Assembly: GCA_023409975.1 (NCBI GenBank)
Contig: JAEYQO010000097.1
Coordinates: forward strand, 1-53,845
DNA: 53,845 nucleotides
Source: Bacteroidota bacterium
GTDB lineage: Bacteria; Bacteroidota; Bacteroidia; Chitinophagales; Chitinophagaceae
Reading direction: 5' to 3'
Below the pieces are notes generated by a model, which was given only the letters and a program-made list of their open reading frames with translations, was not told the DNA's origin and searched no databases. The first letter of the stretch is position 1; every line of letters begins with the position of its first letter. The translations under genes and the position numbers were made by a program. Below, piece by piece: positions 9,526 to 17,905 of this stretch.

Positions 9526-11538
9526 TTAAGATGGATAAATCTGATTATCTGATGGTAGTTGTCCGGCTACCGGGGGAATTCCCTCATTGGGGGACATGTC
9601 TTCATAGGGTCGCTGACCGATCAGCCGCTCGAGGTCGTCCTTAAAGAGCACTTCTTTCTTAAGCAGCTCTTCGGCCAGGGAACGCAGATGATGCATGTGT
9701 TCGCGCAGAAGATCCTTAGCCCGCTCATATTGTTCTGCTATGAGCTTGCGCACTTCTTCATCGATCATTTTGGCTGTTTCCTCAGAATAGGGCTTGCTCA
9801 TGGAGTATTCCTGATTACCATCGTAATAGGATACATTGCCGACCTTTTCATTCATACCATAGATACTGATCATGCTGTAGGACATCTTGGTAATACGCTC
9901 CAGGTCGTTTTGTGCACCGGTAGATACTTTACCGAAGATCAGCTCCTCTGCGGCACGGCCGCCAAACAGCGCTACCATCTGGTCCTGCATCTGTTCCAGC
10001 GTGTATAAATATTGTTCTTTAGGAAGATATTGTGCATAACCCAGGGCAGCCACACCACGAGGTACAATAGAAACCTTGATCAGCGGATGAGCATGTTCCA
10101 GGAACCAGCCACAGATAGCATGACCTGCTTCGTGGAAGGCTATTACTTTCTTCTCATCAGGAGAAATGATCTTGTTCTTCTTTTCCAGTCCTCCAATCAC
10201 ACGGTCGATGGCATCGTTAAAATCACTCATCTCCACTTCATCCTTACCCTTTCTAGCTGCTATCAGCGCTGCTTCATTACAGATATTAGCTATGTCTGCA
10301 CCGGCAAACCCAGGTGTCTGCACCGCCAGTTTGGTGATATTGAGGTCCTTTGACTTTTTAATAGGCTTAAGATGCACTTCAAAGATCTTCTCACGACCTT
10401 TTACATCCGGAATATCGATGGATATCTGGCGGTCAAACCTTCCCGGACGCAGCAAGGCTGTATCGAGTACATCCGGTCTGTTGGTTGCAGCAAGCACGAT
10501 GATACCGCTGTCGCCGCTAAAACCATCCATCTCAACAAGAAGCTGATTCAGTGTATTCTCACGCTCATCGTTACTCATTACGACGTTTTTACCACGTGCG
10601 CGGCCGATGGCATCTATCTCATCGATAAAAACGATACAAGGTGCTTTTTCGCGAGCCTGTTTAAACAGATCCCTGACACGGCTGGCACCCACACCCACGA
10701 AGAGTTCTACGAAGTCGGAACCCGACATGGAAAAGAAAGGCACCTGAGCCTCACCGGCTACCGCTTTTGCCAGGAGCGTTTTACCGGTACCCGGAGGACC
10801 TACCAGCAGCGCACCTTTAGGGATTTTACCCCCCAATGCAGTGTATTTCTTCGGATTCTTAAGGAAATCTACGATTTCCATCACTTCTACTTTTGCTTCA
10901 TCCAGGCCCGCCACATCATTAAAGGTGATATTGACACGGGTGCCTTTTTCGAACAACTGGGCTTTGGATTTTCCGATATTGAAAATACCACCTGTTCCGC
11001 CACCTGGTGCTCCGCCACCCATTTTCCTCATGATCAGGAACCACATGGCCACCAGAATGATAATGGGAAGGAGGAAGGAACCAAGTATCTCACGGAACCA
11101 GTTCGCACGGACATCATAGAACACCTCAGGTTCTTTTACACCTGTCGGCATCTTCTGAAGGGCGTCCTTCATGTAATCACGGAAATTCTCATCATTCCCG
11201 ATACGAAATGTGAAAGCAGGGCCTTTATCCCCTTTGTTAACCGCTTCAGGACCTGATTCTGGTGCCTGTTGCCTGGCATTATCAGTAAGGAAAACCTCTA
11301 CCTCGCTATTGTTTACCACTTTGACATGGTCTACCTTACCCTGATACAGGTATTCATCCCGGAATTCCTGGAAGCTTTTGGTAGTGGCCGTGGTGTTGAA
11401 ATTGCTGGTATAAAGCTGAAGGACAATCAACGCAAGCGTGATGATACCATATACCCAGTAGATATTAAAACGCGGTCCTTTCCGATTCGGCTTATTTTCG
11501 TTCCCCGGTCCCCCGGTTCTTTTGTTGTTATCTTCCAT
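9526..11538 (-). CDS. ftsH: ATP-dependent zinc metalloprotease FtsH
   Basis: Membrane-anchored AAA+ protease that degrades misfolded membrane proteins and regulatory proteins. The 670-residue protein has two transmembrane helices (about 26-44 and 150-170) around a periplasmic domain, then a Gly-rich linker, the AAA+ module with Walker A GPPGTGKT at 247-254, Walker B CIVFIDEIDAIG, the second region of homology ATNRPDVLDTALLRPGRFD, and the zinc protease site HEAGH at 469-473. It follows rsfS on the same strand with a 41-base gap and ends at a strong terminator, so the two probably share a transcript. Intact and typical. Confidence 0.97.
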   Translation of the reverse strand: MEDNNKRTGGPGNENKPNRKGPRFNIYWVYGIITLALIVLQLYTSNFNTTATTKSFQEFRDEYLYQGKVDHVKVVNNSEVEVFLTDNARQQAPESGPEAVNKGDKGPAFTFRIGNDENFRDYMKDALQKMPTGVKEPEVFYDVRANWFREILGSFLLPIIILVAMWFLIMRKMGGGAPGGGTGGIFNIGKSKAQLFEKGTRVNITFNDVAGLDEAKVEVMEIVDFLKNPKKYTALGGKIPKGALLVGPPGTGKTLLAKAVAGEAQVPFFSMSGSDFVELFVGVGASRVRDLFKQAREKAPCIVFIDEIDAIGRARGKNVVMSNDERENTLNQLLVEMDGFSGDSGIIVLAATNRPDVLDTALLRPGRFDRQISIDIPDVKGREKIFEVHLKPIKKSKDLNITKLAVQTPGFAGADIANICNEAALIAARKGKDEVEMSDFNDAIDRVIGGLEKKNKIISPDEKKVIAFHEAGHAICGWFLEHAHPLIKVSIVPRGVAALGYAQYLPKEQYLYTLEQMQDQMVALFGGRAAEELIFGKVSTGAQNDLERITKMSYSMISIYGMNEKVGNVSYYDGNQEYSMSKPYSEETAKMIDEEVRKLIAEQYERAKDLLREHMHHLRSLAEELLKKEVLFKDDLERLIGQRPYEDMSPNEGIPPVAGQLPSDNQIYPS

Positions 11539-11579
11539 TGGTCCTGTAGTCGCTGTTTGTATTTGTAGTTAAGGCAATA

Positions 11580-11978
11580 TTAATCATTATGCTCCATACG
11601 CCCTGCATCTTCCCAGAGGCTTTCAAGGTTGTAAAAATCCCTCTGTTCCTTCTGGAAAACATGTACCACGACATTCACGTAATCCACCAACGTCCAATGG
11701 TCTCCATGCTCCACATGGTATGGCTTTTCGCCACATTCCTTCCACACTAATTCCTCTACAGTGTCTGCTATCGCCTTCACCTGGATATGGGAGTTGGCTT
11801 CGCAGATAATAAAGAAATCTGCTACGGCCTCATCTATCTTTCTGAGATCGAGTGAAACGATTTGTTCAGCCTTCTTGTCTTTAATGCTTTTTAGAATGGA
11901 TTTGAAAAGCTTGCTGTTCCTTGTAAGCCTGTTCTCTGATTTCTTCCGGCTATGCAATGCGGTGATTATATTATCCAA
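11580..11978 (-). CDS. rsfS: Ribosome silencing factor RsfS (Iojap family)
   Basis: Binds ribosomal protein uL14 and blocks subunit joining when nutrients are short. The 132-residue protein shows the family core: DLRKIDEAVADFFIICEANS, the VEHGDHWTLVDYVNVVVHVF segment and FYNLESLWEDA near the end. No ATG is available upstream of the core; the longest reading starts at a TTG at 11978, and a second TTG lies seven codons later. The start is therefore uncertain. It is divergent from birA with 20 bases between the longest readings, a gene order (birA / rsfS-ftsH) that I recall from other Bacteroidota. Confidence 0.93.
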   Translation of the reverse strand: MDNIITALHSRKKSENRLTRNSKLFKSILKSIKDKKAEQIVSLDLRKIDEAVADFFIICEANSHIQVKAIADTVEELVWKECGEKPYHVEHGDHWTLVDYVNVVVHVFQKEQRDFYNLESLWEDAGRMEHND

Positions 11979-11998
11979 ATGCTTTTATTCTGTTTGGT

Positions 11999-12793
11999 TT
12001 GGCAATTATCTTTACAATCAAAATTACTGAATCTTTGGCTCACAACTGGAGGGCATTGTATGATGCTCCAATAATCGAGCTCGATGTCATTGATAGTACC
12101 AATAACTATGCCATGCGGCTGATCGATGCCGATACGGCACAAGAGGGTTTGACGATCGTTACCGGAGAGCAAACTCAGGGGAAAGGACAGCGGGGGCGCA
12201 GATGGGAAGACACAGCCGGCGACAGCCTGTTAATGAGCGTGATACTCAGTCCGAAAATCCCTCTTGAAAAACAGTTCGCTTTCAATGCTACCGTTGCTAC
12301 TGCTTTCGCCTCGGTACTTGCAGATCTGTACGAGCAATGGGACGTGAAAATCAAATGGCCGAACGATATAATTATTAATGACAAAAAGGCAGGCGGCATA
12401 TTGATCGAGAACGTCTTGAGAGGGCGGCAATGGTCGTATGCCATTGTTGGGTTCGGTTTAAACCTGTATCAGCCACACTTTCCCGAAAACCTTCCCTTTG
12501 CCACTTCGCTACAGATCGCTTCCGGTAAGCGGTTTGACCGGATAGCACTCTTGCAAGACTTCAGAAAACGACTATTCCAGTTACTTGCAGAAGGAATTGA
12601 AGAACAGCCAGCCATGGACCGGTATAATGAATTCCTTTACAGGCTGCAGGAAGAACAGCAATTCTCAGACGGTGAAAAGGACTGGAAAGCCCGGGTGCTC
12701 GAGGTGTTAACAGACGGCACTCTACTGGTTCTGGAGACCTCCGGTATTCAGAAGGCTTATACTCACGGATCAGTAATCTGGAAATGGAAATAG
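11999..12793 (+). CDS. birA: Biotin--[acetyl-CoA-carboxylase] ligase
   Basis: Activates biotin as biotinyl-AMP and attaches it to the carboxyl carrier protein. The catalytic domain is complete: DVIDSTNNYA at the start, the biotinyl-AMP loop motif GKGQRGRRWE, KWPNDI, and KAGGILIE. The short C-terminal domain ends with THGSVIWKW. There is no N-terminal helix-turn-helix, so this is a monofunctional (class I) ligase and not a repressor. No ATG precedes the domain: TTG at 11999 gives the longest protein (264 residues), while TTG at 12035 would leave 14 residues before the conserved IIELD strand and is equally credible. The 3' end overlaps the next gene by ten bases. Confidence 0.93.
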   Translation: MAIIFTIKITESLAHNWRALYDAPIIELDVIDSTNNYAMRLIDADTAQEGLTIVTGEQTQGKGQRGRRWEDTAGDSLLMSVILSPKIPLEKQFAFNATVATAFASVLADLYEQWDVKIKWPNDIIINDKKAGGILIENVLRGRQWSYAIVGFGLNLYQPHFPENLPFATSLQIASGKRFDRIALLQDFRKRLFQLLAEGIEEQPAMDRYNEFLYRLQEEQQFSDGEKDWKARVLEVLTDGTLLVLETSGIQKAYTHGSVIWKWK

Positions 12794-14634
12794 AACGGGA
12801 TATGGCTATGAAGCATTTAAATAGTTTGATTTATCCTCTTGTTTTGATCGCACTGGTCCTCCTCGGGTACCATGAGATCTTTGGGGCCGGCATCAACAAC
12901 TGGGACGATGAAGCCTATGTCTTTGAAAACCCTGACGTTCATGCTATCACTGCCGAGAATCTCAGCCTATGGTTCAGCAAGTATTATATCGGCAATTACC
13001 ATCCCCTGACGATGCTCTCCTATGCTGTCGACTGGCAGCTGGGCGATGGAGCCCCATTTCAATTTCATCTTACCAATATCCTGCTGCACCTTATCAATGC
13101 CATCCTGGTCTTCCTGCTTGTAAAGCGCCTCACTTCCGATTCCAGGATAGCATTTTTCGTAGCAGCTTTATTCGCTATCCACCCTGTGCAGACGGAAAGC
13201 GTATCCTGGATCGCCGAACGTAAAAATGTTCTCTATGGCTGTTTCTTTCTTGCCTCCTGCATTTGCTATCTAAGCTGGGTGAGACACAAGAAATGGACAT
13301 GGCTGCTTGCAGCCACGCTCCTCGGCATCAGCTCCATGCTTTCGAAGGCTGCGGCTTTACCACTGCCTTTTGCCTGGCTGGCACTCGATGTGTATTTGGG
13401 ACGAGATATCAGAAAAGTATGGATGGAGAAGATGCTCGTTCTGATCCCGGCATTGGTTGTAGGTTTTATCGGCATACAGGCACAGGAAGAGGGTGGTTTT
13501 CTAAACCTCAATCCGGAAATCAATCTGATACAACGTCTGATATTTGCCGGCTATGCTTATACTGTTTATATCCTGACTACCATTGCACCCGTCAATTTAT
13601 CGGTCTGGTATCCTTTCCCGAGATCCGTCGAGGGGCAACACATTATTGGTTTTACCTGCACGCTTCTCATTCTGGCCCTGGGTATCAGAAGTCTGATCAA
13701 AGGGAAACGCGTTCTATCAGGTAGCGTTTTGTGGTATAGCGCCACCATATTTGTGGTGTTACAACTGGTGCAATTCGGTGAGTCGCTCCATGCCGACCGA
13801 TACCTTTACCTGCCATTGGTCGGTATTCTAATTCCACTGGTCTACTATCCAGTCCGCTGGTTTGAGGGAAAAAAACTTCAGCCGGTCATTACCGTCATCC
13901 TTACTCTGTTGCTTCTGCTCTTAGTTGTAACTACCTACCAGCGTAATAAGATCTGGCTTTCAGAGCGGAATTTCTGGATGGCCATACTGGACACTTATCC
14001 CAATTCAGGTGTGGCGCAATATAGCATGGGCGCGGCCTACCTGAGGGAGGGTGATTATATCAATGCAGAGCCGCACCTGAATGCTGCCGTTCGCTTCGAG
14101 CCCTCTAATTATAAGGCCTGGTATAACAAAGGTGTCCTGCATCTGAGACAGCACCGTTTGAAGGAAGCCCTGGAATCGCTGAACCGGTCGCTGGACATCC
14201 AATTCTATGAAAAGGCCATTTTTACGAGGGCGTTGGTCTACCAGCAGGCAGGCAGGTTTACTGAAGCACTTGCGGACGCCAACACCATCCTGAATAGTGA
14301 ACCGGCTAACCCGAGAGCTCATTTCGTTAAAGCAGATGCTCTGGAACAGTCGGGCAGGATTCAGGAAGCTGTAGAAAGCTACAGTGCAGCGATAAACTAT
14401 GAGCCTGATGAACCCATGTTCAGGATGAGAAGAGGCATTGCACTGGCCAAACTGAAGGCGTTTGGTCCCGCAGAGCAGGACCTGAGTATGGCGATTGAAA
14501 TGAACCCCGGTAATGGCGCTTATTGGTACTGGAGGGGCCTGATCAAACGACATTCCGGAAAGAATCCCTGCGATGATCTGCAACAGGCCATTCGGTTGGG
14601 ATTCGGAGAAGCCAGGGGCAAGGGGTGCGACTAA
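12784..14634 (+). CDS. Polytopic membrane protein with TPR repeats (TMTC-like GT-C fold)
   Basis: A 616-residue protein. Residues ~1-380 hold about ten hydrophobic helices with landmarks seen in TMTC-like, GT-C-type membrane proteins: NNWDDEAYVFENPDV in the first outside loop, YHPLTMLSYAVDW, and IHPVQTESVSWIAERKN. Residues ~395-616 are tetratricopeptide repeats (for example YKAWYNKGVLHLRQHRLKEA and PRAHFVKADALEQSGRIQEA). By family resemblance it may transfer a lipid-linked sugar to proteins, but substrates are unknown and the activity is inference. ATG codons occur at 12784, 12802 and 12808; the first overlaps birA by ten bases, suggesting translational coupling. Confidence 0.82.
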   Translation: MEIERDMAMKHLNSLIYPLVLIALVLLGYHEIFGAGINNWDDEAYVFENPDVHAITAENLSLWFSKYYIGNYHPLTMLSYAVDWQLGDGAPFQFHLTNILLHLINAILVFLLVKRLTSDSRIAFFVAALFAIHPVQTESVSWIAERKNVLYGCFFLASCICYLSWVRHKKWTWLLAATLLGISSMLSKAAALPLPFAWLALDVYLGRDIRKVWMEKMLVLIPALVVGFIGIQAQEEGGFLNLNPEINLIQRLIFAGYAYTVYILTTIAPVNLSVWYPFPRSVEGQHIIGFTCTLLILALGIRSLIKGKRVLSGSVLWYSATIFVVLQLVQFGESLHADRYLYLPLVGILIPLVYYPVRWFEGKKLQPVITVILTLLLLLLVVTTYQRNKIWLSERNFWMAILDTYPNSGVAQYSMGAAYLREGDYINAEPHLNAAVRFEPSNYKAWYNKGVLHLRQHRLKEALESLNRSLDIQFYEKAIFTRALVYQQAGRFTEALADANTILNSEPANPRAHFVKADALEQSGRIQEAVESYSAAINYEPDEPMFRMRRGIALAKLKAFGPAEQDLSMAIEMNPGNGAYWYWRGLIKRHSGKNPCDDLQQAIRLGFGEARGKGCD

Positions 14635-14649
14635 TTCCGGGACGATGAC

Positions 14650-15222
14650 TCAAAGCCCCCTGGTTAGAGCCCAGTTAGTCAGCATAGATAGCCCCTCGGT
14701 AGTGCCTACTGATTCAGGATGAAACTGAAAGCCCACCAAAGGGAACTGTCTGTGCGCAATAGCCATGACGGCATTGTCGTCCTGCGCTCTCGCGATCACC
14801 TCGAAACCAGACGTTTCCAGACCCTCCAGCACCAGCGAATGATACCGCATCACTTCAATTTCCTTTGGCAGGCCTCTGAACAGGGAGTGATCCTCAAGTC
14901 TGATCCTGCTCACCTTCCCATGCATAGGATAGGCCGCATGTACCAGTCGCGCTCCAAAGTACGCTCCAAGTGCCTGATGGCCCAGACACACGCCCAATAT
15001 CGGGATCCTCTGATGAAACCTGTCTATTACCTCCATGCAGATGCCAGCTTTGGCAGGTGTTTCAGGACCCGGCGAGATAATGATGCGGTCAGGCGCTAAT
15101 GCTTCCAGCTCATCCACAGTAATCTCATCATTTCTGAACAGCCTGCATTCAAAGCCCGTCCGGCGCAGATAGTCCAGGAGGATAAAACTAAAAGAGTCGT
15201 AATTATCGATCAGTATCCACAT
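14650..15222 (-). CDS. Anthranilate/aminodeoxychorismate synthase glutamine amidotransferase subunit
   Basis: Supplies ammonia from glutamine to chorismate-using synthases, for p-aminobenzoate (PabA) or tryptophan (TrpG); sequence alone does not separate the two. The ATG at 15222 starts right at the first strand MWILIDNYDSF and gives 190 residues, the normal length for a single-domain subunit. Catalytic residues: Cys79 in GVCLGHQ and the His-Glu pair in FQFHPES. Other family marks are ISPGPETP and YHSLVLE. No large subunit gene is near, and it is the last gene of the ybeY-led run, overlapping the CvpA-type gene by 20 bases. PabA-type use in folate synthesis is the more likely role given the absence of trp genes. 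Confidence 0.9.
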   Translation of the reverse strand: MWILIDNYDSFSFILLDYLRRTGFECRLFRNDEITVDELEALAPDRIIISPGPETPAKAGICMEVIDRFHQRIPILGVCLGHQALGAYFGARLVHAAYPMHGKVSRIRLEDHSLFRGLPKEIEVMRYHSLVLEGLETSGFEVIARAQDDNAVMAIAHRQFPLVGFQFHPESVGTTEGLSMLTNWALTRGL

Positions 15223-15757
15223 CGTCAGAAGCTTCCGGATCAGTCTTTTCAAAATAGTTATTGAGATCCTCCATTAAATCCTCAGCAAAAGGCAGGATCA
15301 CACCGGCTTTCTGGACCACCCAGGGGGCCACCGGCTCAATATACGGCAGGGTTCTGGACGCAGCGCTCATGTCGGGTTTGATCAGGTTCATCTGGGTGGC
15401 CAGCCAGATTAGAGAACTCCAGATAAACAACCCGAGAAAACTATAAAGCAGCCCTCCAAGCACCCCGTCCAGCCACCCCAGCATGGCGAGTCTGGTAGTG
15501 GCCTTTAGAAGCGAGGCCAGGAGTCGTACCAGCAGAATAACACCAACAAACAGGACGGCATAACTGATGAGCTGAACCCAGCCAGATGTCAACCACCCCT
15601 TTTCAAGCAGCCATTCTGAAAACACCCCTGAAAGCTTCAAGGCGCAGATAACCCCCAGAACAATTGACAGGACGGAAAAAACGGCTATAATGAATCCCTT
15701 CATATAGCCGCGAATAAAAAACAGGATCAGTAGAGTGATGCCGATAAAGTCGAGCAT
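15203..15757 (-). CDS. CvpA family membrane protein
   Basis: A 184-residue inner-membrane protein with four predicted hydrophobic helices. The N-terminus MLDFIGITLLILFFIRGYMK is characteristic of the CvpA (colicin V production) family, as is the following GFIIAVFSVLSIVLGVICAL helix. Members influence envelope stability and stress tolerance, but no molecular activity is established. The tail is acidic (residues ~168-184). The gene is three bases behind the YqeY-type gene and overlaps the amidotransferase gene, so it is inside one transcript. Confidence 0.87.
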   Translation of the reverse strand: MLDFIGITLLILFFIRGYMKGFIIAVFSVLSIVLGVICALKLSGVFSEWLLEKGWLTSGWVQLISYAVLFVGVILLVRLLASLLKATTRLAMLGWLDGVLGGLLYSFLGLFIWSSLIWLATQMNLIKPDMSAASRTLPYIEPVAPWVVQKAGVILPFAEDLMEDLNNYFEKTDPEASDDVDTDR

Positions 15758-15760
15758 ACG

Positions 15761-16213
15761 CTATTGAGATAATAACTGTTTAACCTGCCCGGAAATCACT
15801 TTACCGTCAGCACGCCCGGCCATTCTTTTTGTAGCCTGACCCATCACCTTGCCCATATCAGCCGGAGAAGACGCACCTACTTCAGCGATAATCGCTTTTA
15901 ATTCCGCCTGGATTTCTTCTACGGACATCTGTGCTGGCAGGAATCTTTCGATGATGACCAGCTCCTCGCGTTCCTTCTGTGCAAGATCTTCCCGCTGTTG
16001 CTGTGTAAAAATCTCAAGTGAATCTCTTCTCTGCTTTGCCATCTTTTGCAACATCTTCACCTCGTCCGCCTCAGTCAGTTGATCAGCGGCGTTTGCGGAA
16101 GTTTTTTCAATCAGAATTGCTGCCTTGATAGCGCGGAGGGTACGTAATGCGGCCTCGTCCTTTGCTCGCATGGCCGTTTTCATTTCCTCCATTACTTTCG
16201 ATTCGAGTGACAT
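15761..16213 (-). CDS. GatB/YqeY domain-containing protein
   Basis: A 150-residue helical protein of the YqeY family, related to the tail domain of the GatB subunit of tRNA-dependent amidotransferases. Recognisable segments are AMRAKDEAALRTLRAIKAAI near the start, KQRRDSLEIF, ERFLPAQMSVEEI and the C-terminal DMGKVMGQATKRMAGRADGK. A role in amidation of aminoacyl-tRNA has been suggested for the family but is not shown for stand-alone members. Length is normal. It follows gldC by 82 bases. Confidence 0.93.
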   Translation of the reverse strand: MSLESKVMEEMKTAMRAKDEAALRTLRAIKAAILIEKTSANAADQLTEADEVKMLQKMAKQRRDSLEIFTQQQREDLAQKEREELVIIERFLPAQMSVEEIQAELKAIIAEVGASSPADMGKVMGQATKRMAGRADGKVISGQVKQLLSQ

Positions 16214-16295
16214 AAAAAACGTTTAGTGTTTATTAGTTATGGTAAATGATACTGTCATCGTTAATACTAACTGGAATGCCCGCACCCTGGCCTCT

Positions 16296-16658
16296 CTACT
16301 CAGCTTTTGCTGTATCATTTTCATTTGAGGCATTAAGGGCATCCGCTGCCTTACGGTGAAATTCCTTTGCAAATTCTCTGATTTCCTTTGCCAGTTCGTC
16401 ATTCCGGGTAGCCCGTGCATAGGTTTCTGCCATACCGTAAAAGCTCTGGTAGAAGAAATCATTCATTTCATCCACCATCATCTTCTTCGTCCAGAGGTCG
16501 ATCCGCAAAGCTGATTTTTCATCGCCATCCCAGAGGCCCAGCAACACGCCCTTAGCTTTCTGAAAATCGTCTACCCCACCCCCAGGAGCATTCCAGGAAA
16601 TCGTTTCAGGCATTTTTTCCTCATCCAGTTCAATCTCTATATTGATTTGTGACTTCAT
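16296..16658 (-). CDS. gldC: Gliding motility protein GldC
   Basis: A 120-residue cytoplasmic protein matching GldC, an accessory protein of Bacteroidota gliding. Marks seen are the strand-rich start KSQINIEIELDEEKMPETI, WNAPGG, the central ALRIDLWTKKMMVDEMNDFF and the helix MAETYARATRNDELAKEI. Family knowledge says GldC is not absolutely required for gliding in the model Flavobacterium but improves it. Its presence, with the T9SS-type C-terminal domain at 5.5 kb, supports a gliding, T9SS-using organism. It is in a housekeeping run, 18 bases behind the pseudouridine synthase gene, not with other gld genes. Confidence 0.9.
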   Translation of the reverse strand: MKSQINIEIELDEEKMPETISWNAPGGGVDDFQKAKGVLLGLWDGDEKSALRIDLWTKKMMVDEMNDFFYQSFYGMAETYARATRNDELAKEIREFAKEFHRKAADALNASNENDTAKAE

Positions 16659-16676
16659 ATTCTTTTATATTTTAGT

Positions 16677-17402
16677 TTAGTTATTACCCGTCCATTTATC
16701 CAGTTGACGCACACAGGCCAGCATATCCTTTGGCAGGGTGGCCTCTGCAGTAACCGTAGTACCGTCCTGCTTGACGAAACTTAGCCGATAGGCATGAAGT
16801 GCTAATCGGTTTAGTAACGGACGTTCAGTTTCTTCCTTTTCAGATAGCTTATATTTTTTCTTGATATTGGAAAGCAGGAATGGCTTACCGTCGCCGTATA
16901 ACGGGTCGCATACAATGGGATGACCGATCGACTGCATGTGAACACGTATCTGATGCGTTCGCCCCGTATGGATCTGGAACTGGGCTAAGGCGTATAAAGG
17001 CCATTGATCAGTGATGCGATAATCCGTGATCGAAGCCTTACCGCGTCTCGTAGTAACCATTTTTCCTTTGATAGTTGGATGCTCTGCGATAGGGGCCTCG
17101 ATACGTCCCTGTTCCGGCACAACGTTCCCGATGACTAGTCCGGCATACAGTTTAACCACATCGTGCTCCTGAAACAGAAGTGAGAGGTGCTTATGAGTGG
17201 CTTCGTTTTTTGCGAAACAGACCACCCCACTGGTTTCCCGGTCAAGCCGGTGAACGACCCAGATCTGGTGTTTGAGATTTGCTTCCAGGAGCCGGTTCAA
17301 CGACGGCAGGTCCTGATTGAACCTGTCCGGTATGACCAGCATACCAGAAGGCTTGTTTACGATAATCAGATCGTCATCCTCGAATAACACATCCAGCTTC
17401 AT
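16677..17402 (-). CDS. RluA-family pseudouridine synthase
   Basis: Converts uridine to pseudouridine in structured RNA. The 241-residue protein has the family catalytic motif HRLDRETSGVVCFAKN with its Asp, the start FEDDDLIIVNKPSGML, the RTHQIRVHMQSIGHPI motif and DPLYGD. There is no N-terminal S4 domain, which places it with the shorter RluA-type enzymes; whether the target is rRNA or tRNA cannot be read off. Its ATG overlaps the ybeY stop in the arrangement ATGA, so translation is coupled to that rRNA-maturation gene. Confidence 0.92.
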   Translation of the reverse strand: MKLDVLFEDDDLIIVNKPSGMLVIPDRFNQDLPSLNRLLEANLKHQIWVVHRLDRETSGVVCFAKNEATHKHLSLLFQEHDVVKLYAGLVIGNVVPEQGRIEAPIAEHPTIKGKMVTTRRGKASITDYRITDQWPLYALAQFQIHTGRTHQIRVHMQSIGHPIVCDPLYGDGKPFLLSNIKKKYKLSEKEETERPLLNRLALHAYRLSFVKQDGTTVTAEATLPKDMLACVRQLDKWTGNN

Positions 17403-17845
17403 GAATCCGCCACCTTTAAATTAAAATACTGCTTTAAACATTTGTCTTCTTCGGCTCGCATCTGCTCCTTCTGAGTGCTTGTTTTGTCTTTGAATCCGCA
17501 AAGATGCAACACGCCATGAAATATCACCCGGTGCAGCTCCTGTGTATAATCCACCTGAAATTTCCCGGCATTCTCCTGCACGCGCTCGGAGCTGATATAG
17601 ATTTCTCCCTGGAGCTGAGCAGTTGTTTCGCTCAGATTGAAGGTGATGATATCTGTGAAGGTCTCATGATTAAGGTAGTCCTGATTGATCCTCAGCAGAT
17701 AATCATCATTGCAAAAGATGAACGTTAGGTCCAGTTGCTTTACTTCAGGACGATACGTGTTAACAAGGGACTTCAGAAACTTGCTGAGCTTCCTTCTGTC
17801 ACTCAATCTGGAGCGGACATTCTCTTCGAAATATTTAACAGCCAT
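17399..17845 (-). CDS. ybeY: rRNA maturation RNase YbeY
   Basis: Metal-dependent endoribonuclease involved in 16S rRNA 3' end maturation and ribosome quality control. The 148-residue protein has the strand NQDYLNHETFTDIITF and the active-site helix HRVIFHGVLHLCGFKDKT. The usual pattern is HGxLHLxGxDH with three His; here two His are present and the third ligand position, six residues after the second His, is Asp (GFKDKT). I recall the same change in other Bacteroidota, so it is probably a clade variant and not a broken gene. It is the first gene of the minus-strand run down to the amidotransferase. Confidence 0.92.
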   Translation of the reverse strand: MAVKYFEENVRSRLSDRRKLSKFLKSLVNTYRPEVKQLDLTFIFCNDDYLLRINQDYLNHETFTDIITFNLSETTAQLQGEIYISSERVQENAGKFQVDYTQELHRVIFHGVLHLCGFKDKTSTQKEQMRAEEDKCLKQYFNLKVADS

Positions 17846-17866
17846 CCGGAGTGCGAAGGTCGTAAT

Positions 17867-17899
17867 TTTGTCTGTAAGGCTGTGTAACCCTTAATTTTG
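17867..17899 (+). promoter_or_regulatory. Bacteroidota-type promoter of the FeoA gene
   Basis: TAATTTTG at 17892-17899 fits the -7 box TAnnTTTG, and a TTTG lies 21 bases upstream at 17867-17870, near the usual -33 position. The -7 box ends only six bases before the ATG at 17906, so transcription would begin at or next to the start codon. The upstream TTTG is itself part of a second TAATTTTG at 17863-17870. Confidence 0.55.
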
Positions 17900-17905
17900 T
17901 GTATA

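Noticed and set aside
9526..11538. Long plus-strand frames opposite ftsH, rny and uvrA as overlapping genes
   Set aside because: They are mirror frames of strongly conserved genes, lack family motifs and have no sensible starts.
15203..15252. Longer start for the amidotransferase gene at 15252
   Set aside because: It would add ten residues with no counterpart in the family; ATG 15222 begins right at the conserved first strand.
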